Below, piece by piece: positions 31,887 through 43,100 of a stretch of 64,000 bases of DNA (position 1 is the stretch's first letter; every line of letters begins with the position of its first letter). The stretch is taken from the NCBI RefSeq assembly GCF_000961095.1, contig NZ_CP011058.1:4243501-4307500 (forward strand), read 5' to 3'. This DNA comes from Paenibacillus beijingensis. GTDB lineage: Bacteria; Bacillota; Bacilli; Paenibacillales; Paenibacillaceae. A model generated the notes under the pieces. That model was not told the DNA's origin and did not search any database. It saw only the letters and a program-made list of their open reading frames with translations. A program made the translations under genes and the position numbers.

Positions 31887-33056
31887 TTGAAATTTATACA
31901 TACGGCGGACTGGCATCTCGGCAAGCTGGTGCAGGGGGTCTATATGACCGAGGATCAGCGTCATGTTCTCAATCAGCTGGCGGCGGCGGTGGCGGAAGAG
32001 AAGCCCGATGCGGTTGTCATTGCGGGCGACCTGTACGACCGCGCGATACCGCCCGTTGAGGCGGTCGAGCTGCTGAACGAGCTGCTGGAGAAGATCGTCG
32101 TGGAGCTCGAAACGCCGGTGCTGGCGATATCGGGCAATCACGACAGTCCGGACCGGCTCCAGTTCGGCGCCAAAATGATGGAGAGGCGCGGTCTCCATCT
32201 CGCCGGGCAGCTGAAAGCGGACATGCGGCCCGCGGTACTGCGGGATGCGTACGGAGAGGTGCATTTTCACCTTGTGCCTTACGCGGACCCCGCGATGGTG
32301 CGCTATACGTTCGGGGATGAGGATATCCGCACCCACGACGACGCCATGAAGGCGGTGACGGCTAAAATTGCAGCTGGCATGGACCCGAAGGCGCGTCACG
32401 TGCTGGTCGGACATGCGTTCGTGACGCCGGGCGGCCTGCCGCAGGCGAACACGAGCGAGTCGGAGCGTCCGCTGTCGGTCGGCGGAGCGGAACATGTGCA
32501 TGCGGAATATTTCAAGCCGTTTCATTATACGGCGCTCGGCCATTTGCACCAGGCGCATTACGTGGCGCAGGAGACGGTCCGCTACGCCGGCTCGCCGCTG
32601 AAATATTCCATTTCCGAGGAGAATCACCGCAAAGGCTATTTGATCGTGGAGCTGGACCAGGACGGCAGGGCGGCAGTGGAAAAGAGAGAATTTGTGCCTC
32701 TGCGCGATATGCGCCGTATCTCGGCTTCGATCGAAGAGCTGGAGAGCCATTCCCCTTGCAACGATTACGTCTTTGTGACGCTGCTCAACGACAACCCCGT
32801 CCTGTTTCCGATGGAAAAAGTAAGGGCGGTTTATCCGAACGCGCTGCATGTGGAGCGGCGTATGACGATGCGCGCCCAGGGCGGCGATAAGGATGCGGCA
32901 GAGGCAGAGGCGCAAAGCCGCTCCCAGACGGACCCGGTATCTTTGTTCGCGTCGTTTTACCGGGAAGTGAACGGAGCGGATCTGTCCGAAGGGAAGACGA
33001 AGCTGTTCGCGGAAGTTTATACGGAGCTCCTGCGTACGGAAGGAGGAGCCGTATGA
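31887..33056 (+). CDS. sbcD: Exonuclease subunit SbcD (Mre11-type nuclease)
   Basis: SbcD with SbcC forms the SbcCD nuclease, which processes DNA hairpins and protein-blocked double-strand ends. Start chosen at TTG 31887 behind AAGGAG, giving KFIHTADWHLGKLVQG as in the family; an ATG at 31869 would overlap the ribosome site. 389 aa with phosphoesterase motifs DWHLG, GDLYDR, GNHDS, GHAF and GHLHQAH in the expected order. sbcC starts within its last codons. LexA-like boxes upstream suggest SOS control. Confidence 0.95.
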   Translation: MKFIHTADWHLGKLVQGVYMTEDQRHVLNQLAAAVAEEKPDAVVIAGDLYDRAIPPVEAVELLNELLEKIVVELETPVLAISGNHDSPDRLQFGAKMMERRGLHLAGQLKADMRPAVLRDAYGEVHFHLVPYADPAMVRYTFGDEDIRTHDDAMKAVTAKIAAGMDPKARHVLVGHAFVTPGGLPQANTSESERPLSVGGAEHVHAEYFKPFHYTALGHLHQAHYVAQETVRYAGSPLKYSISEENHRKGYLIVELDQDGRAAVEKREFVPLRDMRRISASIEELESHSPCNDYVFVTLLNDNPVLFPMEKVRAVYPNALHVERRMTMRAQGGDKDAAEAEAQSRSQTDPVSLFASFYREVNGADLSEGKTKLFAEVYTELLRTEGGAV

Positions 33057-36000
33057 AGCCGCTATCGCTGACGATGACCGCTTTCGGGCCTTACCGCGAC
33101 GCGGAGAAGGTCGATTTCGGGCTGCTGCGGGATTCGCGGCTGTTCGTCATCACGGGCAGCACGGGCGCGGGCAAGACGACGATTTTTGACGCGATCTGCT
33201 TTGCGCTGTACGGATCCGCCAGCGGAGAAGACCGTTCGGAAACGCGGATGCTGCGCAGCCATTTTGCCGACGACGAGACGCACACGTCCGTTGAGTTCGA
33301 ATTTTCGGTAGGGGTGCGCTCCTACCGCGTATTCCGCCAGCTCGCCCACCGCAAAGGGACGAACAAAAGCGAGACCGGCGGCAAGGCCGAGCTGTACGAG
33401 ACGACTAGCGGCGAACCGGTTCCGTGCGTCGACCGGTTTGCGGTGTCGGACGTCAACGCCAAGCTGGAGCGGATCGTCGGGCTGACCCGGGAGCAGTTCA
33501 GCCAAATTGTGATGCTGCCGCAGGGCGAGTTTCGCAAGCTGCTCACGTCCGATACGGAGAACAAGGAGGATATTTTGCGGCGGCTGTTCCAGACGGGACT
33601 GTTCCGCAAGCTGGAGGAGCGGTTTCACCGCAAGCACCGGGAGATGACGGACGCCGTCAAAGAAAGCCGCGCCAAAGTCGAATTTCATCTGCAGCAGGCG
33701 GAGGAAAGCTTGCCGCTCCGGGAGGAGAGCGCGCTTGCCGCCGCGCTCGGGCAGGAACACCGGAGCGCGCTGCAGGTGATGGAAGGGCTTGCCGCCGAAG
33801 CGGCTTATTACCGGGAAGTTTCGGGGATTGCGGAGGCGCGCAAGACGAGGCTTGCGGCGGAGGTCGAGTCCCGGCAGCTGCGCGTTCACGAGGCGGCTGT
33901 GCTGAACGGGCGGCTCGACGAGCTTGACGGCAAGCGGCGGCAGCTTGCCCGGCTTGCCGAGCGCAAGAGCGAGCTGGAAGCGCTGGAGCGGCGGCTCGCG
34001 CTTGCGGAGCAGGCGTCGCGGCTGCAGCCGTACGAGGAGCAGGCCGATAAGGCGGCCGCGGAAGCCCGGATGTGCCGCGTCCGGCACGAGGAGAAGCGGC
34101 TTGCCGCCGAGGCGGCCGCGAAGACGCTTGCGCAGGCGGAGCAGGCTTACCGCGCCGAGGAAGCGCGCGAGCCGCAGCGCCGGGAAGCCGGCCGCGAGCT
34201 GGAGCGGCTCGGCGGCCTGCTGCCGCTCGTGGAGACGCTGGGCGAGCGGCAGGCGGAGCTGGAGCGGCTCGGCGCGCAGCAGCGGCAGCTCGAGGCGCAG
34301 CTGCAGGCGCGCGACGAGGAGCTGGGGCGGCTGCGGGAGGTGCTGCGCGCCGGCAGCGAAGCGGCCGCCAAGCTGGAGGCGGAAGCGGCTGCTCTGCCGG
34401 AGAAGCTGGAGCTGCGCTCGGCGATGGGCGAGAAGTACAGGCTGCTGAAGGAATTGACCGAGCTGAAGAAACGATTGGACGGTTTTGTAGAGCTGTCCGG
34501 CGCAAGGGAAGGGGCGGCGCGTCTCATCCGCGCGGAGATGGACCGCATGGAGGCGCTCTGGATCGAAGGCCAGGCGGCGTCGCTTGCCGCCCATCTGCAT
34601 GAGGGCGAGCCGTGCCCGGTTTGCGGCAGCGTGCAGCATCCGGGCAAAGCGAAATCGGGCGGAGCGGTGCCGTCGCGGGAAGAGCTGCAGCAGGCGAAGG
34701 AGCGGCTGCGCCACGCGGAACGCGAGCTGGAGGAGGCGAAGGCGCAGGCGGCCGCGTCCCGCGAGGGCTGGGAAAGCGGTATCGCCGTTATGGACCGGTA
34801 CGGCATTGTGCCGGATGGGCTGGAGCGGCAGCTTTCCCTTCTGGAGCATGAAGGCAAGCAGCTGCGCGCGGAGATCGACCGCTTGAAGGCACAGGGCGAA
34901 GAGCTGAGCCGGCTGCGCGCGGAGAGAAAGACACTGGAGGAGCGGGCGGAACGGACCGGGGCCGAGAAGGAACGGCTGCTCGGCCTGCGCCAGCAGCATG
35001 CGGTGGAGCTGGCGGCGAAGAAGTCGCTGCTGGACAAGGAGCTGGAGCAGATTCCGGATGGGCTGCGCTCGCCCGCTGTTGTGCGAAGCCGCTTGCAGGA
35101 ACAGCAGCGGCTGTCGCAGTCGCTGGAGGCCGCCTGGAAGGAAGCCGGCGAGCGGCTGCAGCGGGCGCGGACGGCGGAGGCGGAGGAGCGGGCGAGTGCC
35201 GCGCAGCTGCTCGCCCGGCTCGGAGAAGCGGAGGAAAGCGCGCTTCAGGCCGCCGAGCGGTTTGCATCCGAGCTCGCGGCTGCCGGGTTCGGCGGCAATC
35301 AGTCTTATAAGGAAGCGAAGCTGTCCGAGCGGGAGCGCCAGGCCGGCCGGGAGAGTATCGAGGCGTACCGGACAGAGGCAGCAGCGCTGGCACAGGCCGT
35401 TCGGGAATTGGAACGGGAGCTGGCCGGCAAGCAGCGGATCGATGTGGAGCTGCTCAGCGCGGAGCTCGCCGCAACGAAGCGCGAGCTGGAGGAGACCGAT
35501 GCCGCCCTCCGGACCGCCGCGCTGCTTGCGGGCAGCGCCGAGCGTCTCGGCGCCGCGATCGCGGACGCCCGCAAGCGCTGCGCGGAGCTGGAGTCCGGGC
35601 TTGAGGAGGTCGCCGATTTGTACGCGATGCTGAAAGGCGACAATCCGCTCAAAATTTCGTTCGAGCGGTACATCCTGATCGAATTTTTGGAGCAGATTTT
35701 GCATGCTGCCAATGAAAGGCTGCGCGATCTTTCAAACGGGCAGTTCGTGCTGGAACGCAGCGGCCGCCTGGAAACAAGAGGCAAGCAGAGCGGCCTCGGT
35801 TTGGACGTCTACGACGCGTATACGGGACAAAACCGGGACGTGAAGACGCTGTCCGGCGGCGAGAAATTCAATGCGTCGCTTGCGCTCGCGCTCGGCATGA
35901 CGGACGTCATCCAGGCGCATCAGGGCGGCATTTCCATCGAAATGATGTTTATCGACGAAGGCTTCGGGTCGCTGGACGAGGAATCGCTGAACAAGGCGAT

Positions 36001-36145
36001 TCTTACGCTGATCGATCTGCAGCGCGCCGGCCGGATGATCGGCGTCATCTCCCACGTGCAGGAGCTGAAACAGGCGTTTCCGGCCGTACTGGAAGTGAAG
36101 AAGACGAAGGAAGGCCACAGCCGGACGGCGATTTATTTGAAATAA
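33053..36145 (+). CDS. sbcC: Exonuclease subunit SbcC (SMC-like ATPase)
   Basis: A Rad50-type ATPase of 1030 aa, partner of SbcD; it overlaps sbcD by four bases. Walker A is in FVITGSTGAGKTTIFDAICF (about residues 31-50), the Q-loop/REQFSQIVMLPQGEFRKLL region is near 145, and the zinc hook CPVC is at residues 521-524, at the middle of two long coiled coils (about 180-500 and 545-830). The C-terminal half has LSGGEKFNASLALALG (signature) and MMFIDEGFGSLDEESL (Walker B and D-loop). The coiled coils are very rich in Glu, Arg, Ala and Leu. Confidence 0.97.
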   Translation: MKPLSLTMTAFGPYRDAEKVDFGLLRDSRLFVITGSTGAGKTTIFDAICFALYGSASGEDRSETRMLRSHFADDETHTSVEFEFSVGVRSYRVFRQLAHRKGTNKSETGGKAELYETTSGEPVPCVDRFAVSDVNAKLERIVGLTREQFSQIVMLPQGEFRKLLTSDTENKEDILRRLFQTGLFRKLEERFHRKHREMTDAVKESRAKVEFHLQQAEESLPLREESALAAALGQEHRSALQVMEGLAAEAAYYREVSGIAEARKTRLAAEVESRQLRVHEAAVLNGRLDELDGKRRQLARLAERKSELEALERRLALAEQASRLQPYEEQADKAAAEARMCRVRHEEKRLAAEAAAKTLAQAEQAYRAEEAREPQRREAGRELERLGGLLPLVETLGERQAELERLGAQQRQLEAQLQARDEELGRLREVLRAGSEAAAKLEAEAAALPEKLELRSAMGEKYRLLKELTELKKRLDGFVELSGAREGAARLIRAEMDRMEALWIEGQAASLAAHLHEGEPCPVCGSVQHPGKAKSGGAVPSREELQQAKERLRHAERELEEAKAQAAASREGWESGIAVMDRYGIVPDGLERQLSLLEHEGKQLRAEIDRLKAQGEELSRLRAERKTLEERAERTGAEKERLLGLRQQHAVELAAKKSLLDKELEQIPDGLRSPAVVRSRLQEQQRLSQSLEAAWKEAGERLQRARTAEAEERASAAQLLARLGEAEESALQAAERFASELAAAGFGGNQSYKEAKLSERERQAGRESIEAYRTEAAALAQAVRELERELAGKQRIDVELLSAELAATKRELEETDAALRTAALLAGSAERLGAAIADARKRCAELESGLEEVADLYAMLKGDNPLKISFERYILIEFLEQILHAANERLRDLSNGQFVLERSGRLETRGKQSGLGLDVYDAYTGQNRDVKTLSGGEKFNASLALALGMTDVIQAHQGGISIEMMFIDEGFGSLDEESLNKAILTLIDLQRAGRMIGVISHVQELKQAFPAVLEVKKTKEGHSRTAIYLK

Positions 36146-36175
36146 CGGCGGTAAAATCGGTGAGCTTGATCTAAT

Positions 36176-36463
36176 ATCAGTTGAACTAAAAAACCGATAC
36201 TATTACGGGTTGTTCTTGGCTCCTAACGGAAGCAGTGGACGTTATTCAGCTCATTTCGTTCGATTTGAAATTCTAACGGAAGTATCGGACCTTATTTCTG
36301 TTTTTCTGTCTGAAAAGATACCATTCTAAATCGATTAAAAGCTGTGAATTCCGTTAGATATCCAAATGGGCTCATTCATGCAAAATAAGAGCACGGAGTT
36401 CCGTTAGATCATCGGAAGGTTTTTTGGAGCGATCTACTAGTCAGTTTCTTTGGTTCAACTGAT
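36176..36463. repeat. Symmetric palindromic element between sbcC and addB
   Basis: ATCAGTTGAAC (36176-36186) and GTTCAACTGAT (36453-36463) are exact 11-bp inverted ends. Inside, CTAACGGAA starts at 36223 and at 36273, and its complement TTCCGTTAG starts at 36349 and at 36399. Both pairs are spaced 50 bp and mirror each other about position 36315. The two left units share about 20 of 24 bases (CTAACGGAAG...TTATT), and the rightmost unit ends AATAAG...TTCCGTTAG. No protein is encoded. It resembles a MITE or long palindromic intergenic repeat; such CTAACGGAA motifs are, from memory, common in Paenibacillus gaps. Confidence 0.8.
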
Positions 36464-36577
36464 AAAGATTGGAATTGATTAACCCAGCTCAATTAGCAGA
36501 TAGGAATCATAGCTTTCGGCTAATTATTCGCTAGAATGAATTCCGGGTTATAACGCGGCTTGGGAGGGAGGTGCCCC

Positions 36578-39500
36578 ATGGGACTGAGGTTTGTGCTTGG
36601 ACGGGCGGGAAGCGGCCGGACGCGCCTTTGTCTGGACGAAATACGGAAGAGGCTGGTCCGGGAGCCGCTGGGCGCGCCGCTTGTGATGCTCGTGCCGGAG
36701 CAGGCGACATTCCAGAACGAATATGCACTGCTCGGCAGCGGCGACGTGAACGGCACGATGCGCGCGCAGGTGCTCAGCTTCCGCAGGCTCGCTTACCGGG
36801 TTATGCAGGAAACGGGCGGGGCGGCGCTGGTGCCGATCGGCGACAACGGCAAAAACATGCTGCTGTACAAAATTGTGCAGCGGCTCGGCACCCGTCTGAA
36901 GCTGTTCCGCAGCGGCGGGGAGCAGAGCGGTTTTTTCGGCAAGCTGGGAGAGCTGCTGACGGAATGGAAACGGTACGGCATCGACGCGTCGGCGCTGCAG
37001 CAAGGTACCTGGGATGAGAGCGGGGGCGGCGAAACGCTGCTGGCGCGCAAGCTGCACGACCTGCAGCTTATTTGCGGCGAGCTCGAGCAGGAGCTGTCAG
37101 GGCAATACATGGACGAAGGTGACGACCTGATTTATTTGGCGGAAGGATATTCGAGCGCATCTTCGATGCGGGGAGCGGAGTTTTGGGTCGACGGCTTCAG
37201 CGGCCTTACGCCCCGCGAGCTTAACGTTCTGGGCAGTCTGCTGCTCCACTCCGCGAATGTGACGGTGACGCTTTGTCTGGACAGGCCGTATGCGCAAGGC
37301 GAGCAGCCTCATGAGCTGGACCTGTTTCATCCGGCCGCCGAAACGTATATTAAGCTGCGCGAGCTTGCGGAATCTCTCTTTGTTACGGTGGAGGAACCGG
37401 TTATGCTGCCGGTCGATCCGCCTGCTAGATTCCGCAATAATCCGGTGCTGGCGCACCTGGAAAAGCATTTCGGCGGCCGGGTTCCGATGCTGCGTCGGCC
37501 GGAAGGGGAACCGGACGCAGGAATTGCCCTGAACGCGGCCGCAAGCCGCCGCGCGGAGGTGGAGGCGGCCGCCCGCGACATGGTGCGGCTTGCCCGCGAC
37601 AAAGGGCTGCGCTGGCGCGAGATGGCCGTTATGGTACGCAGCGCCGGGGATTACGAAGAAACGGTGAAAAACGTATTCGCCGATTACCGTATCCCGTATT
37701 TTATCGATTCCAAGAGCGACACGCTCCACCATCCGCTCGTCGAGCTGATCCGCTCCGCGCTGGAAACGGTTCTGTACGGTTGGCGCTATGAGGCGGTGTT
37801 CCGCTGCATCAAGACGGAAATGCTGTTTCCCGAAGACAGACGAATGGACAGGGAGCGCTTCGACCGTCTTGAAAATTATGTGCTTGCCGCCGGGATCGAC
37901 GGCTGGCGCTGGGAAGACGCCAAGAGCTGGCAGCCGCTCGTCCGGGGCGGTCTCGAAGACGAGCCGAACGAAGCAAGCGGCGCGGAGAAGCTGCTGTTTG
38001 AAGAAGCGATGAAGGCGCGGGAGGCGATCGTGCCGCCGCTAAGCCGGTTTGGACGGGCGCTCAAAAAAGCTCCCGACGTGCGCGCTATGTGCGAAAGCCT
38101 GTACCGTTTCCTCGACCAAGCCGGCGCGCCGGACAGGCTGGAGCGCTGGGCCCGCGCCGACGCGGAAGCGGGCCGTACGCGGCAGGCAAGGGCGCACCGG
38201 CAGCTGTGGGACGCCGTCATGAATATGCTGGACCAGCTGGTGGAGCTGATGGGAGACGAAGAGGTGGCCCCGGAGCTGTTCGCGGGAATGATCGATACGG
38301 GGGTGGAAAGCTTGAAGCTGTCGGCTGTTCCGCCTTCGCTCGATCAGGTGCTCGTCGGCAGTATCGACCGCACCCGCGCTTATCGGGTGAAGGCCTGTTA
38401 TGTGCTCGGTGCGAACGACGGCATTTTGCCGATGCGGGCGCAGGAGGACGGGGTCTTGACGGAGAAGGAGCGGGAGCAGCTTGCGGAGCGCGGATTGACG
38501 ATGGCTCCCGGCGCGCGCAGAAGGCTTTTGGACGAGCGTTTCTTGATATATAACACGCTGCTTGCGCCGTCTCACCGGTTATGGATCGGGTACCCGCTTG
38601 CGGACGATGAAGGAAAGAGTCTTTACCCTTCGGAATATGTGCGGCATCTGAAGCAGCTGTTTCCGTGGCTGAAGGAGCAGGCCGCCGCCCCCGAGCCGCA
38701 GCCGGATATGGACGGGGAGGAGCAGCTTTCTTACTTGTCGATTCCGCCGCGCGCGCTTTCCTATTTGCTCTCGCAGCTGCGCGCATGGCGGCAGGGAACC
38801 GAAATAAAAGCGCTGTGGTGGGATGTGTACAACTGGTTTGCGCAGCGGCCGCATTGGCAGCCCAAGCTGCAGCTGCTGACGGCATCGCTCGATTACGTCA
38901 ACCAGGAGCCGCAGCTGACCGTGGCGACCGCCCGCCAGTTGTACGGCGAGCGGCTGACGGCCAGCGTGTCGCGCATGGAGCGGTTCGTTTCCTGCCCGTT
39001 TCAGCATTTTGCCATTCACGGCCTTAGGCTGAAGGAACGGAAGCTGTTCCGGCTGGCCGCTCCCGATATGGGGCAGCTGTTTCATGCCGCTCTAAGCAAG
39101 GTGGCGCAAAATCTGGGCGAGAAGTGGGGCGATACGCCCCCTGAAAACATACGGGCCGCCGCTTCGCAGGCGGTCGATGAACTGACGCCGCGGCTGCAGT
39201 CGCAAATTTTGCACAGCAGCGCGCGCTACCGCTATATTGCGCGCAAGCTTAATGAAATCGTCGGCCAGGCGGCCGTGATATTGGGCGAACATGCGCAGCG
39301 GGCGCAGTTCAAGCCGGTCGGCCTCGAAGTGGGCTTCGGTCCGGACGGCCCGCTTCCGGCGCTTGCCGTGCCGCTTCCCCGCGGAGGCGGCATGGACATT
39401 GTCGGCCGGATCGACCGGGTGGATGCGGCGCAGACGGACAAAGGGCTGCTGCTGCGGGTGCTCGATTACAAGTCGAGCGCGACGGGGCTGCGGCTGGAGG

Positions 39501-40105
39501 AAGTGTCGCACGGACTGTCGCTGCAGATGCTGGCGTACCTCGATGTGCTGCTGACGCACGCGCCGGCCTGGCTCGGCCAGGAAGCGCATCCGGCGGGCGT
39601 GCTTTATTTTCATATGCATAACCCGCTTCTGTCGTCAGTCAACGGGATGACGCCCGAAGAAGCGGAGAAGACGATGCTGAAAAAATTCAAAATGCGCGGC
39701 CTGCTGCTTGACGACTCGAGTACGGTACGCATGATGGACGGGCGATTGGAAAGCGGCCATTCGGAGCTGCTGCCGGTTGCGATCAAGAAGGACGGAGCGT
39801 TCCAAAGCGGCTCCTCCGTCGCCTCGGGCGAGCAGTGGGACGTCCTGCGGCGCTCCGTCCGCCGGAAAATCGGCGAGATCGGCCAGTCGATCGGCGACGG
39901 CGTCATTTCGATCGCGCCTTACCGGTTAGGCAACAAGACGCCTTGCCAGTTTTGCGATTATAAAGCGGTGTGCCAATTCGATCCGCTGGCCGAGGGCAAT
40001 GAATACGTCAAGCTTGCGAAGCCGGGCAAGGATGAGACGTGGCGGAAGCTGCTCGAGCTCGCCGGAGATGCTTCGGGTTCGCACGAGGCTGACCGGCCCG
40101 GATAA
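36578..40105 (+). CDS. addB: ATP-dependent helicase/nuclease subunit B (AddB/RexB)
   Basis: AddB pairs with AddA in the RecBCD-like complex that resects double-strand breaks and loads RecA at Chi. Start ATG 36578 behind GGGAGGGAGG. 1175 aa: an N-terminal pseudo-helicase with GRAGSGRT (about 7-14), a RecB-type nuclease domain near the C-terminus (VLDYKSSATGLRLEE, about residues 963-977), and the iron-sulfur cluster Cys set: one Cys in RFVSCPFQHFAIHG (about 808) and three in TPCQFCDYKAVCQFDP (about 1123-1136). AddB is followed 56 bp later by addA, the normal operon. Confidence 0.96.
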   Translation: MGLRFVLGRAGSGRTRLCLDEIRKRLVREPLGAPLVMLVPEQATFQNEYALLGSGDVNGTMRAQVLSFRRLAYRVMQETGGAALVPIGDNGKNMLLYKIVQRLGTRLKLFRSGGEQSGFFGKLGELLTEWKRYGIDASALQQGTWDESGGGETLLARKLHDLQLICGELEQELSGQYMDEGDDLIYLAEGYSSASSMRGAEFWVDGFSGLTPRELNVLGSLLLHSANVTVTLCLDRPYAQGEQPHELDLFHPAAETYIKLRELAESLFVTVEEPVMLPVDPPARFRNNPVLAHLEKHFGGRVPMLRRPEGEPDAGIALNAAASRRAEVEAAARDMVRLARDKGLRWREMAVMVRSAGDYEETVKNVFADYRIPYFIDSKSDTLHHPLVELIRSALETVLYGWRYEAVFRCIKTEMLFPEDRRMDRERFDRLENYVLAAGIDGWRWEDAKSWQPLVRGGLEDEPNEASGAEKLLFEEAMKAREAIVPPLSRFGRALKKAPDVRAMCESLYRFLDQAGAPDRLERWARADAEAGRTRQARAHRQLWDAVMNMLDQLVELMGDEEVAPELFAGMIDTGVESLKLSAVPPSLDQVLVGSIDRTRAYRVKACYVLGANDGILPMRAQEDGVLTEKEREQLAERGLTMAPGARRRLLDERFLIYNTLLAPSHRLWIGYPLADDEGKSLYPSEYVRHLKQLFPWLKEQAAAPEPQPDMDGEEQLSYLSIPPRALSYLLSQLRAWRQGTEIKALWWDVYNWFAQRPHWQPKLQLLTASLDYVNQEPQLTVATARQLYGERLTASVSRMERFVSCPFQHFAIHGLRLKERKLFRLAAPDMGQLFHAALSKVAQNLGEKWGDTPPENIRAAASQAVDELTPRLQSQILHSSARYRYIARKLNEIVGQAAVILGEHAQRAQFKPVGLEVGFGPDGPLPALAVPLPRGGGMDIVGRIDRVDAAQTDKGLLLRVLDYKSSATGLRLEEVSHGLSLQMLAYLDVLLTHAPAWLGQEAHPAGVLYFHMHNPLLSSVNGMTPEEAEKTMLKKFKMRGLLLDDSSTVRMMDGRLESGHSELLPVAIKKDGAFQSGSSVASGEQWDVLRRSVRRKIGEIGQSIGDGVISIAPYRLGNKTPCQFCDYKAVCQFDPLAEGNEYVKLAKPGKDETWRKLLELAGDASGSHEADRPG

Positions 40106-40161
40106 CCGCCGCCCGGTATTTTTGTCAAAGGATTAGTCGCTAGGAGGAGAGGAGGAACCCT

Positions 40162-43100
40162 ATGAACCCGGTTATGCCAAAGCCGCAAGGCAGCACATGG
40201 ACCGACGACCAGTGGAGCGCGATCGTAACCGAAGGCTCCGACGTGCTGGTCGCGGCTGCGGCGGGCTCCGGCAAAACGGCGGTGCTTGTCGAGCGGATTA
40301 TCCGCAAAATTTCCGCCGATACCGATGTGGACCGGCTGCTCGTCGCCACGTTTACGAAAGCGGCCGCCTCGGAAATGAAGGAGCGCATTCGCATCGCGCT
40401 GGAGAAGGCGCTCGAATCCGCGCCCTCGTCGGAGCATTTGCGCCGTCAGCTGGCGCTGCTCGGACGCGCCAACATTACGACGCTGCACTCCTTTTGCCTG
40501 GATGTCATCCGCCGATATTATCCGCTGATCGGACTTGACCCGGGCTTCCGGGTGGCGAACGAAACGGAAAGCGAGCTTATGCGGATCGAAGTGCTGGATC
40601 AGCTGTTTGAAGAGCGCTACACCGAGGTCCGGGACGGCGGCGCCTTTTTGAAGCTTGCGGACCGGTACGGCGGGGAAAAAGGCGACGACAAGCTGTACCA
40701 TTTGACGCAGCAGCTGTACGATTTTTCGCGCAGTCAGCCGTGGCCCGATCACTGGCTGCGGCAGACGGCGGACGATTTCCGCATCCCGGACGATGAGGAG
40801 CTCGCGAACAGCAAGTGGACGCAATCGCTGGAAAATGACGTAAAGCTTGCGCTCCATGGAGCTGCCGGCTCGTTGCGGGAAGCGCTGGCGCTCTGCAAGC
40901 GGCCCGGCGGTCCCGATGCGTACGCGGTCAACTTGAACGAGGATTTGGAAGCGGTGGAGCAGCTGCTGGTGACCGTGGAGAACGATTCGTGGGAACGGTG
41001 GCGGGATGCGTTCTTAAGCAAGGGAGGCTTCGGACGGCTGAAAACGATGCGGGGCGACGATCACGACAAAGAGCTGCAGGAGCAGGTGAAGACGCTGCGC
41101 GAGCAGGCGAAGCAAATTGTCGCCGGTTTGGCGGAGGAGCTGTTTGTAAGGTCGTCTGCGGACTATTTGGCCGAAATGCGCAACCTGGCGCCGCTCATGT
41201 CCGCGCTTGCCGAGCTTGTGATCGATTTCGGTGTCCGCTATGAGGAGGCGAAGCGCGCGAAGGGGCTGCTCGACTTCGGCGATCTGGAGCATTTCTGCCT
41301 GCGCATCCTGCGCGATCCCGCTTCCACGCCGGAGCGGACGGTTCCTTCCGCTGCCGCGCTGGAATACCGGAATCATTTTGCGGAAATTTTGCTGGATGAA
41401 TACCAGGATACGAACCGGGTACAGGAAGCGATTGTAGAGCTGATCGCCGGATCGTCTCCGGGTAACCGATTCATGGTTGGAGACGTGAAACAGTCGATCT
41501 ACCGCTTCCGGCTTGCTGAGCCTGCCCTTTTTCTGCACAAGTACAAGTCGTACGAGACGGGCGATGATGCCGAAGGGAGGCCGATGGAGGCTGACGGAGC
41601 TGAAGACGGCCGGAACGGGACCGCCTGGAGAACCTTGGACGAATCGGCCGGCACTTTGAACGTTCCAGCCGATACATCGGACACTGGCCGCACTCGCCAA
41701 CCGGGACGCCGCATTGATCTGGCCCGCAATTTCCGCAGCCGCGACGAAGTGGTGGACGGGGTCAACGATGTGTTCCGCGCGCTGATGCGGGAGACGGTGG
41801 CGGAGATGGATTACGATACGCGTGCGGAGCTGGTGCGCGGAGCGGAATATCCGCCGGCGCCGGACGCGGCGAAATATGCGGTGGAGCTGGCCGTCATCGA
41901 CCGCGGCAGCGAAAAAGCGTCCGCGGAAGAGGGCGGTACCGCCGCCGAAGAAGACGAGTTTGCCGGCCATGACGCAGCGGCGAAGGAGGCGGCGGCCGAC
42001 ATGCAGACGGCGCAGCTGGAGGCGCGCTTCATCGCCCGCCGGATTATGGAGCTGAAGGAGAGCGGATTTACCGTCTACGACAGCCGCAAGCATTCGGTCC
42101 GGCCGCTCGCCTGGCGCGATATCGTCATTTTGCTTCGCGCCCAGCAGCAATGGTCGCCGGTGCTGATCGAGGAGCTGCAGCAGGCGGGCATACCGGCATA
42201 CGCGGAGCTGAGCACCGGGTATTTTGAAGCGACGGAAGTGAACGTCATGCTGTCCCTGCTGCGGATTATCGACAATCCGTATCAGGATATTCCGCTTGCG
42301 GGAGCGCTCCGCTCCCCGCTGTTCGACGTAAGCGCCGAGGAACTGGCCCTCATCCGCATCCAGGCGGGAAGCGGCGCCTATTTCGACGCGGTTGTGAAAG
42401 CGGCGGACAGCCTGTTTACGGACGAAGCGACGCGCGGCAAGCTGTCCCACTTTCTTGACCGCTTGGAACGCTGGCGCGAAGCGGCCCGGCAAGGCCCGGT
42501 CAGCGATCTCATCTGGAGCATCTACCGCGAGACGGATTACTATGATTGGGTCGGCGGCCTGGTCGGCGGCCCGCAGCGCCAGGCCAACTTAAGGGCGCTG
42601 CATGACCGGGCGCGGCAGTACGAGTCGACGTCGCTGCGCGGCTTGTTCCGCTTTCTCAGGTTCATTGAGCGGATGAGGGAGAGCGGCGGCGATCTGGGCA
42701 CGGCCCGCGCTATGGGGGAAGGGGAGGACGTGGTCCGCATCATGTCCATCCATAAGAGCAAGGGGCTGGAGTTCCCGGTCGTGTTCGTGGCCGGCCTCGG
42801 CAAAATGTTCAACCAGCAGGATGTGAATGCTTCGTTCTTAATGCATAAAGATCTCGGGTTCGGCCCCAAATATGTTCACGAGGGGCTCCGGGTGACTTAT
42901 CCGACGCTGCCTTTCCTTGCCGTCCGCCGAAGAATGATGCAGGAGATGCAGGCGGAAGAACTGCGGGTGCTGTATGTGGCGCTGACGCGTCCGAAGGAAA
43001 AGTTAATTCTGCTCGGCACGACCGCCGACGCCGCCCGCCAGCTTCAACGGTGGCAGTCCGCCGCGGATGCCGTTGGACGGCTGCCGGATTACAGCATCGC

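Noticed and set aside
33062..35704. An 880-codon open frame antisense to sbcC
   Set aside because: It is very rich in Leu, Arg and Gln because of the GC-rich coiled-coil codons on the sense strand; no start signal or domain is visible, and the sense gene is certain.
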